Assembly: GCA_025210295.1 (NCBI GenBank)
Contig: JAOASC010000016.1
Location: 310,001 to 374,000 of the forward strand
Length of the DNA stretch: 64,000 nucleotides
Source: Flavobacteriales bacterium
GTDB lineage: Bacteria > Bacteroidota > Bacteroidia > Flavobacteriales_D > Parvicellaceae
Direction: 5' to 3'
Position numbers and translations under genes: made by a program
Shown here: in pieces, positions 45,046 to 55,400 of the stretch
How positions within the stretch are numbered: position 1 is the stretch's first letter
Layout of the letters: each line of letters starts with the position of its first letter
The notes under the pieces: model-generated
What the model was told of the DNA's origin: nothing
What the model saw: only the letters and a program-made list of their open reading frames with translations
Databases searched by the model: none

Positions 45046-46905
45046 CTATTTTTTTATCAATTTAACGAACTGTTCTTCATCATCAGAAATAAGTTTTACA
45101 AAGTACACCCCTTCAACCAATGAATCTGTTGCTATTTTAATCAGACCTCCTTGGCTATTCTTTTGATAAATCAATTTCCCAGTCACATCTACAATTGACA
45201 GTTCTACAGGGCTATTGACACTAATAAATAAAACTTCGTTAAATGGATTGGGATATATTTCATTAACCTGCTTAGGGGTATCCAACATACTTGATATTTG
45301 CTCTAGTTCAAAGCAATCTGATGTACTTGAACAATGCATATTAGAAACTGTTACCGCATATTCTCCAGAGTTATTTGCTGTATAACTTTGATTTGTAGCT
45401 CCTTGTATTAAAACATTTCCATTGGTACAATCCAACCATTGATAAGTTGCCCCAACTTCTCCTACTGTTAAAGTAGAACCTTGAGCAGTAATTGTACTAT
45501 TGATTTCATTTTGGACTGTTAGATTTATCGTGATCACAGAATCACACCCACTTACTGAAGTATAAGTATTGGTATAACTTCCAGTTGATGTATAATTATT
45601 TCCATCTGTAGCATAGGATGAACCATAACAGATTGTTGTATCAATGGTGTTTTGGTAGGTTTCACTAACCGTTAAATCTAAAGTAAGAACAGAGTCACAC
45701 CCTTGCTGATTTACAAGTATATAAGTTGCATTGTTGTTGGAAGAAGTATAAGTGTTCCCGTCGATCCAGGTAAAGGAGTCACAGGCTATTTGTGTGTCAA
45801 CTCCAGTCGTAAAATGGTTAATTGTTAAGTTAAGTGTAACTATTGAATCTCCTCCTAATTGGTTGATTAAGGTATGTGTAGCTGTATTGTTGGAAGACGT
45901 ATATACATTCCCATCGATCCAAGTATAACTATCGCAGGCCATTTGAATATCTGTTCCATAATTCGTATGGCTTTGAGTTTGGCAAAAAACTCTATTATTA
46001 CCAAAACTATCATTGAAATTCTGCAATTCATTCCAGATATAATTTGTCGCTGCTTGATAATTATTCGCCACAATAGGATCAATATATTGTACTGGCATAA
46101 AATTGTAAGAATTAGGTGTTGGTTCTTCATACATTGCCATGTAGGTTATCATTGCAGCTAAAAAATACAGCGTTGGTCTTCCGTGAGGAGCATCATCCTC
46201 ATAAAGTGTAGTTAACGGAATTTGATTAAAGGGAGCTTGATTTAAAAGGCCACTAATTATAGGTCCTACTGGAATCATTCTTATACACAAGTTGGGATTA
46301 GCATTCATTACAGAATCGTGATATTCTAAAAACCAATCGTGGAATCCACCATTTAAATAAGTATTATAATTTTGCCATTCTTGTTGTGTTGGTGGAAAAC
46401 CATTATTCAAATAAGGTCCCATATCTGGCCAGTTTTCATAGAGATAATAAGTCATTGAGTCTTCTTGTTGACTACACCAATTAAAAATATGATTGGTTGC
46501 TTCTATTGGAGATAGGGTATCATTATAATAATCTGCTGTTGGTGGTTGCCATTGCTCAAAATTAGATGGCGTCAGTAGTATATTAGTAAAGTTTGCAGCA
46601 GCAAAGCTCTCTAGGTCGGAATCCCATGCCCCTTGAACAGAATCAAAGCCCCACTGAGCTATTGGAGGTAAATTAACATGTTGTTGTAAAAAGCCGTACT
46701 GTCCACTAACAGCATAATTGTGATTGGCTTCATTTGCTAAAAAATGAAACCAATGTGGTACAGATGTCTCCTGACTAGGTGTTACGTTTACTTGATATTC
46801 ATGGTTAATCAAGCTATGACCAAATATAAAGGTCCTTACATTTTTTTGAGCTTGTACCCCCCAATAATTACTGATTAAAAGTAGTACTCCTATCAATCTA
46901 TTCAT
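45046..46905 (-). CDS. Secreted SGNH-hydrolase-like head on TWIDG repeats with T9SS type-A sorting domain
   Basis: A 619-residue protein with signal peptide (ending VQAQ). The N-terminal ~300 residues resemble SGNH/GDSL hydrolases of the DUF4886-like kind: FIFGHSL with nucleophile-like Ser31, YENWPDMGP, and DDAPHGRPT (about 237-243) with the Asp-x-x-His pair, then a TLYFLAAMITYMAMYE helix. Two TWIDG repeats (51 residues each; the first has GGDS instead of GCDS, losing a Cys) and a divergent third follow. Then comes an Ig-like module (ATYQWLDCTNGNVLIQGAT) and a type-A T9SS domain (EIYPNPFNEVLFISV, VDVTGKLIYQ, VEGVYFVKL). Esterase or carbohydrate-deacetylase activity is possible but unproven. 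Confidence 0.78.
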   Translation of the reverse strand: MNRLIGVLLLISNYWGVQAQKNVRTFIFGHSLINHEYQVNVTPSQETSVPHWFHFLANEANHNYAVSGQYGFLQQHVNLPPIAQWGFDSVQGAWDSDLESFAAANFTNILLTPSNFEQWQPPTADYYNDTLSPIEATNHIFNWCSQQEDSMTYYLYENWPDMGPYLNNGFPPTQQEWQNYNTYLNGGFHDWFLEYHDSVMNANPNLCIRMIPVGPIISGLLNQAPFNQIPLTTLYEDDAPHGRPTLYFLAAMITYMAMYEEPTPNSYNFMPVQYIDPIVANNYQAATNYIWNELQNFNDSFGNNRVFCQTQSHTNYGTDIQMACDSYTWIDGNVYTSSNNTATHTLINQLGGDSIVTLNLTINHFTTGVDTQIACDSFTWIDGNTYTSSNNNATYILVNQQGCDSVLTLDLTVSETYQNTIDTTICYGSSYATDGNNYTSTGSYTNTYTSVSGCDSVITINLTVQNEINSTITAQGSTLTVGEVGATYQWLDCTNGNVLIQGATNQSYTANNSGEYAVTVSNMHCSSTSDCFELEQISSMLDTPKQVNEIYPNPFNEVLFISVNSPVELSIVDVTGKLIYQKNSQGGLIKIATDSLVEGVYFVKLISDDEEQFVKLIKK

Positions 46906-46940
46906 CTTGTGATATTTATAGACATTACGAAATAAAAGTA

Positions 46941-48137
46941 CTATGGTTGCTTTATTTTCTTCGTTCTATTCAGCCACCTTGGTAGTACTATAGAGCCTAA
47001 AAACAGATAAGGATAATAACTAATTAAACGCCAAAGGATTGCAAAAATGATGGCCATACCAAAAGGAATAAATTCTCCTAGAAAAACAGTAAATGTATAT
47101 TCAGCGACACCACTTCCTCCAGGGGTTGGACTTACTAACATCAAAATCCACATCCCCAGCTCTCTTGCATACAATTTAAAATGATCTGTTATGCCAAGTG
47201 CTACAAAGCCTTGAATAATAAAGTTAATTACCATAAAACGTCCAGTCCATGCAATAGCTGTAGCTAAAAATGGTTTGATCCAATATCCCAATGACTTTCC
47301 TTTCAAACTTAGAGAAGCTAACTCAATTTCTTCTCCTGTTTTTACAGCTTTAGTTTTAAATCGATTTAAAACTGGTAAAGAAAAAACTATTCGTAAAAAA
47401 CGTTTAACTATCTGAGGGCGAATTAATAATCCCACAAACAGAAATATAAAAAAGAATAGAACAAAGCCATAAGCCAACCAGAATAGTCCCTCCACTCCCA
47501 ATTCCATTCCTAAAACGACCTTTCCTTCAATAGGCGGAAAAAACGTTGATTGTCCTATTAAAACATACATCAAAGGAATCATCAATAAAAAAAAGAGGTT
47601 ATCAAACATTGTTGTGATCATTACCAATGCAGTGGCTTTTCCTAAAGCTATTTTTTCTCTATTTAATATAAACATAGCCAATGCAGCTCCTCCAACAACT
47701 CCAGGAGTCAAAGAAGAAGCAAACTCCCAAACTGCTACTACATTAAACGACTGTCTCCAAGACAATTCTTTACCTGACAACATTCGAATACGATACATGT
47801 ACATGATATCTCTTAATAGCATCATGCTCCAAGCTAATAGCAACCACAATAATGTATAAAAAGACCAGTTAATCTTTTGCAGCACCTCTTTATAGGTAAT
47901 CAATTGATATTCACCACCTTTAAACTCAGTAAATTCATTAACATCTGTTGTTTGAACAATGCCATCACCATTAGCATCAACCCATTGATACATCCCTAAA
48001 CCAGCCTCTACCTTTTCGAAGCGAACTGCACTTAGGTTAAAGTATAACAACAAGCCTGATACCAATAAACCTAGTAATACAGGAAAGATAATTCGGGTAT
48101 TCTTAAATTGTTTTGTTATTTCTTGTTCTTCTCCCAA
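46941..48137 (-). CDS. Lysylphosphatidylglycerol synthase TM-domain / flippase-like (UPF0104) membrane protein
   Basis: A 398-residue polytopic protein with about eight membrane helices and the family motif SSLTPGVVGGAALAMFIL and C-terminal SPTPGGSGVAEYTFTVFLGEFI, as in the integral-membrane part of MprF and related UPF0104 proteins, which translocate or flip lipids. No aminoacyl-transferase domain is present. Between TM1 (about 15-33) and TM2 (about 90-108) lies a loop with DANGDGIVQTTD, an EF-hand-like calcium loop (Asp1, Asn3, Asp5, Gly6, Val8, Asp12). The start is TTG; the next in-frame Met is near residue 49, inside the loop, so TTG is chosen. It begins 3 nt after the 185-residue gene's stop, so they are coupled. 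Confidence 0.85.
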   Translation of the reverse strand: MGEEQEITKQFKNTRIIFPVLLGLLVSGLLLYFNLSAVRFEKVEAGLGMYQWVDANGDGIVQTTDVNEFTEFKGGEYQLITYKEVLQKINWSFYTLLWLLLAWSMMLLRDIMYMYRIRMLSGKELSWRQSFNVVAVWEFASSLTPGVVGGAALAMFILNREKIALGKATALVMITTMFDNLFFLLMIPLMYVLIGQSTFFPPIEGKVVLGMELGVEGLFWLAYGFVLFFFIFLFVGLLIRPQIVKRFLRIVFSLPVLNRFKTKAVKTGEEIELASLSLKGKSLGYWIKPFLATAIAWTGRFMVINFIIQGFVALGITDHFKLYARELGMWILMLVSPTPGGSGVAEYTFTVFLGEFIPFGMAIIFAILWRLISYYPYLFLGSIVLPRWLNRTKKIKQP

Positions 48138-48140
48138 ACC

Positions 48141-48698
48141 TTAATCCAATATATCTTCAATTAAAACTTTTTTACCATCAAGACTTACATAAATATTTTG
48201 CCAATTCTTGCCAGGTTTCAAAACTGCGCGGTAGGTAATCACCGAATCCCCAAGTTCAACTTCGTTGAGCCATTCTGGTTGTTCGGACAACATTTCCTCA
48301 TTAAATGGAATTGTATCTTTCTTAAAATGATAACGTCTTACTAACCTGTTTAATTCTTCATCACAAACATTACAGTACAGTAATATTGCAACATCCAATT
48401 TAGGTACTAACTGATCTTTAAATTTAATAACCTCAATACACTCATTCACTGGAGTTCCTAACAAGGCATTATATATTTCGATTCCAGAACGCTTTTTAAA
48501 AGATCCACTTAATTTATCATAAGACTTATCGGCAAATTGATATAAAGTCCAACACCCAAGAATGAAAGCGGTTAATATGGCTACAGTAGCCATCCAAAGA
48601 ATAGTTTTCTGCTTTTTTAACCTCCACCAAACCAACAATATACCACTTACAATAAGTAATGAAAATGCCACCAAAAACAATAAGGCTATTGCTTTCAT
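48141..48698 (-). CDS. Small two-helix membrane protein, unknown function
   Basis: A 185-residue protein with two N-terminal membrane helices (about 4-25 and 33-53) and a soluble part of about 130 residues with a KFKDQLVPKLDVAILLYCNVC segment and a Cys pair (CNVC), ending KNWQNIYVSLDGKKVLIEDILD. No family recognised. The tight spacing, 3 nt to mutB upstream and 3 nt to the flippase-like gene downstream, shows translational coupling rather than a common pathway. It may sit in the membrane with its C-terminal part outside. Confidence 0.65.
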   Translation of the reverse strand: MKAIALLFLVAFSLLIVSGILLVWWRLKKQKTILWMATVAILTAFILGCWTLYQFADKSYDKLSGSFKKRSGIEIYNALLGTPVNECIEVIKFKDQLVPKLDVAILLYCNVCDEELNRLVRRYHFKKDTIPFNEEMLSEQPEWLNEVELGDSVITYRAVLKPGKNWQNIYVSLDGKKVLIEDILD

Positions 48699-48701
48699 TT
48701 T

Positions 48702-50837
48702 TTACGCAGAATAAGCCTCTATCAACAACTTTAAAATATCTTGAGCCGCACTACTAATTTTAGTTCCAGGTCCAAAAACTGCTGCTACTCCTCTATCAAA
48801 TAGGTATTGATAATCTTGTTGTGGAATGACACCTCCAGCAATCACCATGATATCTTCTCTTCCTAACTTTTTCAATTCATCAATAACTTGAGGGACTAAG
48901 GTCTTATGTCCAGCAGCTAATGAAGAAACTCCTAAAATATGTACATCATTCTCTACTGCTTGTTTAGCAGCTTCTTCTGGTGTTTGAAACAATGGTCCTA
49001 TATCAACATCAAATCCTATATCAGCAAAAGAAGTAGCTACCACCTTAGCTCCTCTATCGTGACCATCTTGTCCCATTTTTGCTACCATAATACGTGGTCT
49101 TCTTCCTGCGACACGATCAAACTCTTCAGAAAGTTGTGTTGCTTTTTCAAAATCTTTATCTCCCATTGCTTCTGTTGAATATACTCCTGAAATAGAACGT
49201 ATTGTTGCTGTATAACGTTTAAACGAACTTTCCAAAGCATCTGATATTTCACCAAGAGAAGCACGTTCTCTTGCTGCATTAACTGCTAGTTCCAATAAGT
49301 TTCCTTCGCCTGTTTCAGCACACTTTTCTAGTGCTCTTAAAGCTTCTTGTACCTTCTCATTGTTTCGCTCAGCTCTCATTTTATTCAAACGTTCAATCTG
49401 AGCCTCTCTAACCTTAGTATTATCAACTTCCAAAATATCAAACTCTTCTACTTCATCAGTTTGATAAGCATTAACACCAACAATGATTTCTTTTCCAGCA
49501 TCAATTTTAGCCTGTTTTCTGGCAGCTGCTTCTTCAATTCTCATTTTTGGCAAACCAGTTTCGATAGCTTTTGCCATTCCTCCTAGCTCTTCTACCTCTT
49601 GAATTAAAGCCCATGCTTTATCTGCTATTTCTTGTGTTAATTTCTCTACATAATACGAACCTGCCCATGGATCTATCGCTTTGGTAATATCCGTTTCATT
49701 CTGAATGTACAACTGCGTATTACGTGCTATACGTGCAGAGAAATCAGTTGGCAACGCTATCGCCTCATCTAACGCATTGGTGTGCAATGACTGTGTTCCT
49801 CCTAAAGTTGCTGCCATTGCCTCTATACAAGTTCTTGCGACATTATTAAATGGATCCTGTTCAGTTAAACTCCAACCACTTGTTTGACAATGTGTTCGCA
49901 ATGCCATTGATTTTGGGTTCTTAGGATTAAATTGTTTCACCAATTTAGCCCATAATAATCGTCCTGCACGCATTTTAGCAATCTCCATAAAGTGATTCAT
50001 CCCAATTGCCCAGAAAAAGGATAAACGTGGCGCAAATGTATCAATATCCAATCCTGAAGCTATACCAGTACGAATATATTCAAGCCCATCAGCTAATGTA
50101 TACGCCAGCTCAATATCGGCAGTTGCCCCTGCTTCTTGCATGTGATAACCAGAAATACTAATAGAGTTAAACTTTGGCATATTTTGAGAAGTATACTCAA
50201 AGATATCTGCAATTATTTTCATTGAAGGTAAAGGAGGATAGATATAGGTATTTCTTACCATAAACTCCTTTAAAATATCATTCTGAATAGTTCCTGACAA
50301 CAACTTTTGATCTACTCCCTGTTCCTCTGCTGCAACAATATAGAAAGCCAAAATGGGCAATACAGCTCCATTCATGGTCATTGATACCGACATTTTATCC
50401 AACGGAATTTGGTCAAATAAGATTTTCATGTCTAAGACCGAATCAATTGCTACACCAGCTTTTCCTACATCTCCTACAACTCTAGGGTGATCAGAATCAT
50501 ACCCTCTATGTGTTGCTAAATCGAAAGCTACTGACAACCCTTTTTGTCCAGCTGCTAAATTTCTTCGATAGAACGCATTGGATTCTTCAGCAGTACTAAA
50601 ACCTGCATACTGTCGAATAGTCCATGGTCTAGAAACATACATCGTTGAATATGGACCTCTTAAATTAGGTGCTATTCCCCCAACAAATTTTAAATGCTCT
50701 AACTTATCAGTATCATTTTGATCGTAATAATTTTGAATTTCTATCTGTTCTGGAGCAGACCAATTTTTACTTTTTTGATCCCCATTTACTGGCTTCTCCT
50801 TTCTTTTTATATCAACTCCTTTAAAACTTTTTCTCAT
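48702..50837 (-). CDS. mutB: Methylmalonyl-CoA mutase, large (B12-binding) subunit
   Basis: A 711-residue adenosylcobalamin enzyme interconverting succinyl-CoA and methylmalonyl-CoA. The TIM-barrel part has [55 protein letters not shown] and [12 protein letters not shown]; the C-terminal B12 domain has the histidine motif [18 protein letters not shown], then [15 protein letters not shown] and VIAGGVIP. The length is normal. It forms a heterodimer with the MutA-like product encoded 25 nt upstream. In Bacteroidetes this pathway serves propionate metabolism or succinate/odd-chain acyl interconversion; mce (epimerase) and the B12 G-protein meaB are not here. Confidence 0.97.
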   Translation of the reverse strand: MRKSFKGVDIKRKEKPVNGDQKSKNWSAPEQIEIQNYYDQNDTDKLEHLKFVGGIAPNLRGPYSTMYVSRPWTIRQYAGFSTAEESNAFYRRNLAAGQKGLSVAFDLATHRGYDSDHPRVVGDVGKAGVAIDSVLDMKILFDQIPLDKMSVSMTMNGAVLPILAFYIVAAEEQGVDQKLLSGTIQNDILKEFMVRNTYIYPPLPSMKIIADIFEYTSQNMPKFNSISISGYHMQEAGATADIELAYTLADGLEYIRTGIASGLDIDTFAPRLSFFWAIGMNHFMEIAKMRAGRLLWAKLVKQFNPKNPKSMALRTHCQTSGWSLTEQDPFNNVARTCIEAMAATLGGTQSLHTNALDEAIALPTDFSARIARNTQLYIQNETDITKAIDPWAGSYYVEKLTQEIADKAWALIQEVEELGGMAKAIETGLPKMRIEEAAARKQAKIDAGKEIIVGVNAYQTDEVEEFDILEVDNTKVREAQIERLNKMRAERNNEKVQEALRALEKCAETGEGNLLELAVNAARERASLGEISDALESSFKRYTATIRSISGVYSTEAMGDKDFEKATQLSEEFDRVAGRRPRIMVAKMGQDGHDRGAKVVATSFADIGFDVDIGPLFQTPEEAAKQAVENDVHILGVSSLAAGHKTLVPQVIDELKKLGREDIMVIAGGVIPQQDYQYLFDRGVAAVFGPGTKISSAAQDILKLLIEAYSA

Positions 50838-50862
50838 AACTCAATTCTAATTATCCAAATCA

Positions 50863-52251
50863 CTATTTAGATTCAAAAACACTTGATAACCTCTTTACAA
50901 CCAACTTTTTAAAAACCCCAACCTCAACATTATCTTCAACAGAAAAACATTCTATCTCTTCTTTCTCATTTCTAAATTTATTGACTCCAACCATCACCTT
51001 TTTCTCATCTAAAAGCATTTTTTCTTTCACTGTCTGCTCTTGTTCGATTATAGCCTGTAATTCCCCTTGAGATAATAACGACATGATTCCCCCTTTCTCT
51101 TCAAAGTACTGAAATTGCTTCCACGCATTTTGCTGTAGTTGTTCGGTCAATGATTCAATGTAGTAAGAACCTCCAGCTGGGTCTATAACTTGATTTAAAT
51201 AAGCCTCTTCTTGCATCAACAATTGAATGTTCTTAGCCAACCTTAACCCAAAATTTTCCGAATCTTTTTTCTCATTGTAATCAAAAGGTAACACAACCAA
51301 AGCGTCTACACCAGCTATTACCGCCGACATTGCCCCTGTTGTTGCTCTCAATAGATTATTGTATTTATCAGCTAAGGAATAATTAAAGTTTGAGGTCACA
51401 GCAGCAATTTTAATCTTAAAATCAGTCAAACTATTGTCGTACTCACTAACAATTGTTGCCCATAACGTTCTAAAAGCTCTTATTTTCGCTATTTCAAGAA
51501 AATATGATGTCCCTATAGCAAAATTAAATTCTATGGTCTCTAAGACCTCTTTTAGCGACTCTCCTGCATTTAATCGTTGCAATAAATACTCATGACCATG
51601 TGTTAGCGCACAAGCTATCTGAGTATCTACATTTGCTCCTGCGTTGGCATAAACACTTCCATCAACACCAAAGGTATTCATGTGAGGCATCTGTGCACTA
51701 AATGCCTTTAAATAATCAACAGCTTCTTCATCAAACTTCAAAGCACCAGTAGTAGCCAACTCATTGATAGGGTCAAAAATTAAACCTCCATTGATAGCCT
51801 GGAATGAATACCCAGATTTTTCGCAATAAGCAATCAGACCTTTTCCTATTTCTTCGCAATTTACCGAATGAACATGAAGGTACAACTTAATGATGTCTAA
51901 TTGTACATCTTTAAATACAGCTTCAAAATCAAGTGTTGTCTCCACAAAAATTTCTAATGCATTAACACCACCCCTTAACGCTTCTAAAAGCTGATGATTT
52001 AAGGTTAGAGGATCAGACTCTTTAAACTGTTGACGAATATCCCAAGCATTGTTAAGGCTTTTTGTTCCTCTTGTATAGGGGAATTCATTGGGGTTTGAAT
52101 GTACTATATCTGTTTCAAATATTACAGGATTTACTTTCCCTATTTCAGATTCCCAAATTACACTTTCAAAAGGCTTCCCCTTTAAATCTTGTATAATTTT
52201 ATCTTCCCATTCTTTTTGACTACTCTCCTTGAACTCATCAAATAGTTGCAT
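50863..52251 (-). CDS. mutA: Methylmalonyl-CoA mutase, small (non-catalytic) subunit, short form
   Basis: A 462-residue MutA-like protein. It has FPYTRGTKSLNNAWDIRQ, ALRGGVNALEIFVE, INGGLIFDPI, YANAGANVDTQIACALTHGHEYL, EIAKIRAFRTLWA and GGSYYIESLTEQLQQNAW. The large region that would be a B12-like domain in the ~620-residue proteins of Propionibacterium is missing; this shorter form is usual in Bacteroidetes. It should be a structural partner of MutB and carries no cobalamin motif. It is the first gene of the minus-strand set; a TATTTTTG box (52280-52287 on the minus strand) lies 28 nt upstream. Confidence 0.93.
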   Translation of the reverse strand: MQLFDEFKESSQKEWEDKIIQDLKGKPFESVIWESEIGKVNPVIFETDIVHSNPNEFPYTRGTKSLNNAWDIRQQFKESDPLTLNHQLLEALRGGVNALEIFVETTLDFEAVFKDVQLDIIKLYLHVHSVNCEEIGKGLIAYCEKSGYSFQAINGGLIFDPINELATTGALKFDEEAVDYLKAFSAQMPHMNTFGVDGSVYANAGANVDTQIACALTHGHEYLLQRLNAGESLKEVLETIEFNFAIGTSYFLEIAKIRAFRTLWATIVSEYDNSLTDFKIKIAAVTSNFNYSLADKYNNLLRATTGAMSAVIAGVDALVVLPFDYNEKKDSENFGLRLAKNIQLLMQEEAYLNQVIDPAGGSYYIESLTEQLQQNAWKQFQYFEEKGGIMSLLSQGELQAIIEQEQTVKEKMLLDEKKVMVGVNKFRNEKEEIECFSVEDNVEVGVFKKLVVKRLSSVFESK

Positions 52252-52279
52252 ACAATATCTGTTGTTAAAATTTAAAGTT

Positions 52280-52287
52280 CAAAAATA
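52280..52287 (-). promoter_or_regulatory. -7 box (TATTTTTG) for mutA
   Basis: Exact TAnnTTTG on the minus strand, 28 nt before the mutA start. No TTG is seen at 17-21 nt, so the -33 element is not supported. Confidence 0.45.
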
Positions 52288-52390
52288 CAAATTTTATCAT
52301 AAACAGCATCTACTTAAAAACCAGTTAGTTTATAAACAAAACCTTTGATAATTGTTGAATACTTATTTAGCTACAACTATATTATTAAAG

Positions 52391-52398
52391 TAAATTTG
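52391..52398 (+). promoter_or_regulatory. -7 box (TAAATTTG) for the 1126-residue TWIDG protein
   Basis: Exact TAnnTTTG only 13 nt before the ATG at 52412. Transcription would start near 52404-52405, leaving a leader of about 7-8 nt. TTTAG at 52366-52370 is a possible weak -33 element, 20 nt upstream. Confidence 0.4.
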
Positions 52399-52411
52399 CA
52401 AAAAAAATGAA

Positions 52412-55400
52412 ATGAAAAAATATATACTTTCTATCTATTTGTTGAGCAGTTTATTTTCAACATCACTTTACAGCCAAACTACAATAGCCAAACAAGGATT
52501 TGAAACATCAGGAGATACATGGACTCCTTTAACCTTATCAACTCCTGCTTGTACAAATGGAGCTGATATATGGGATTATAGAACTTTTTTAAATACCATT
52601 TCACCAAGTGAGGGTTCTTCTTTTTGGGGGATAGCTGACTTAAATGGAAATTGTGGTGGTTCAGGATTTGAAACAATTAGTCTTCCTAATGTAGATATTT
52701 CTGCTTATTCCTCGGTTACATTTTCGTTTGATTACAATGTATTTGAATTTGATAATGGAGATGATTTAAAATATGAATTATTTTATGACAATGTCAGTCA
52801 GGGAGAAGTGGTTGTAATAGACGGTTCTTCTAACCTATCTACAGGAGGATGGATAACTGAAACTGTAGCAATTAACAGCTCTGTTACAAACGTTAGCGTT
52901 GTATTATCAGCAAAGCAAAATGGTGGAGGTGACTATGGAGGTTTTGATAATGTTAAACTAGAGGGGATATCTTGTACTTCTCCTGACCTTCCTACAGTGA
53001 CTTATTCTCCTATTTCTACATGTAGTGATAGTACGATAACCTTAACGATAAATGGGAACCTAAATGATGCTACTGAATGGTATATTTACTCTGGAAGTTG
53101 TGGAGGTACGCTAGAGGGAGCTACTACTACTTCTACATTTCAATTAGCACCTAATAGCACGACCACATACTATGTGAGAGGCGAAGGTGGTTGTGTAACT
53201 CCTGGTAGCTGTGGTACTGTAACTGTGAATGTTACACCTACCGACAATGCTAGTTTCTACTATGCTAATTCACTTTATTGTCAAAATGCTACAGACCCAA
53301 CACCTACAATTTCAGGATTATCTGGCGGAATGTTTAGTGCTACTCCAAGTGGTCTATCATTAAACCCTAGCACTGGTGCTATCGATGTTTCAGCAAGTTC
53401 TCCAAACATCTATGCTATCACCTATACTACTAATGGTAGCTGCCCTAATAGCCATATTGAATACCTAACCATTTCTGGTCCAACAGTTGGTTATGATGTG
53501 ATTGCAACTTGTAATTCCTATACTTGGATTGATGGGGTAACCTATACATCTAGCAACTTTTCAGCCACTCACCTCCTTACCAATAGTTTAGGATGTGATT
53601 CGATTGCAACGTTAAACCTTACGATTTTTAATTCAGACAACGTTACCGATACTCAAGTCGCTTGTGATAGTTACACTTGGATTGACGGGATTACCTATAC
53701 TTCATCAAACAATACAGCTACACATACACTTACCAATCAAAATGGATGTGACTCGATTGTAACACTTAACTTAACAATTAACAATAGCACAACTGGAGTT
53801 GATACACATATTGCCTGTGGTTCATTTACTTGGATTGATGGAATAACTTATACTGCATCGAACACTACCGCTACGCATACACTTACTAATCAAAATGGAT
53901 GTGACTCAATTGTAACACTTAACTTAACAATTACGACGACTCTAACTGGAACCGACACCCAAACTGCTTGTGATAGCTACACTTGGATCGATGGGATAAC
54001 TTATACAGCTTCAAACAATACTGCGATGCACACATTGACCTCTGTTCAAGGATGTGATTCGATTGTAACACTAAACTTAACCATTTTAAATAGCTCTACA
54101 GGAATTGATACACAAGTGGCTTGTAACTCATATACCTGGATTGATGGAATGACTTATACCTCTTCCAACAATACAGCTACGCACACCTTAACCAATAGCG
54201 TTGGATGTGATTCTGTTGTTACTTTAAATTTAACGATCCACCCTAGCGACAACACCATCGATACACAAAGTGCATGTAATTCGTTTACTTGGATTGATGG
54301 GATTACTTATACCGCTTCGAACACTACCGCTACACACACACTAACCAATCAAAATGGATGTGACTCAATTGTGACACTAAATTTAACTATTCATCAACCT
54401 AACTCTGGTGTTGACATTCAAAGTGCTTGTAACTCTTACACCTGGATTGATGGGATTACTTATACAGCATCAAACAGTACGGCTACACATACCCTCACCA
54501 ATATTCATGGATGCGACTCAGTTGTTACCTTAAACTTAACCATTACAACTACGTTAACTGGAACCGATACACAAACTGCTTGTGGAAGCTATACTTGGAT
54601 TGACGGAAACACTTATACTTCTTCCAACAATACAGCAACACATACGCTAACCTCATCTCAAGGCTGTGATTCTATTGTAACACTAGACCTAACCATCTTT
54701 AATGCTGATAATGTTACCGATACTCAAGTTGCATGTGATAGTTATACTTGGATCGATGGGATAACTTATACTACAAATAATAATACCGCAACGCATACCT
54801 TAACCAATCAAAATGGGTGCGACAGTATTGTTACCTTGGACTTAACAATACTAAATACTACCTACGGTACTGATAATCAAACTGCTTGTAGCAGCTATAC
54901 TTGGATAGATGGAGTCACTTATACTACTTCCAATAACACTGCTACACATACATTAACCAATAGTGTTGGATGTGATTCTGTTGTTACCTTAAACTTAACG
55001 TTAGGGATGCCAAACACTGGAATTGATACACAATTTGCTTGTACAGATTTTACTTGGATTGACGGTATTACTTATACTTCTTCGAACAACACAGCTACTT
55101 TCACGTTAACTAATATGAGTGGGTGTGATAGCATTGTAACGCTAAACTTAACCATCAATTCGGCAACATCATCTACTGAGTCTATCACTATTTGTGGAGG
55201 TGAAACTTATATTATTGGAAATAGTGCCTACCATACATCTGGAACCTACACAACCACACTAACAACAATTGGAGGCTGTGACTCGGTTGTTACAACAAAC
55301 CTAACTGTTGGGCAAGAAATTGACACTTATGTAGAGCGTTTAAATGATGTATTTACAGTTAATTCAACTCCAGGAGCCACTTACCAATGGCTCGATTGTG

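Noticed and set aside
45874-46161. Open frame on the plus strand opposite the SGNH gene
   Set aside because: It is antisense to clear coding sequence, lacks a promoter, and its translation has no recognisable motif.
53489-55158. Regular repeats that could suggest a CRISPR array
   Set aside because: Units are 153 bp, in frame and coding throughout with conserved protein motifs; there are no short spacers and no cas genes.
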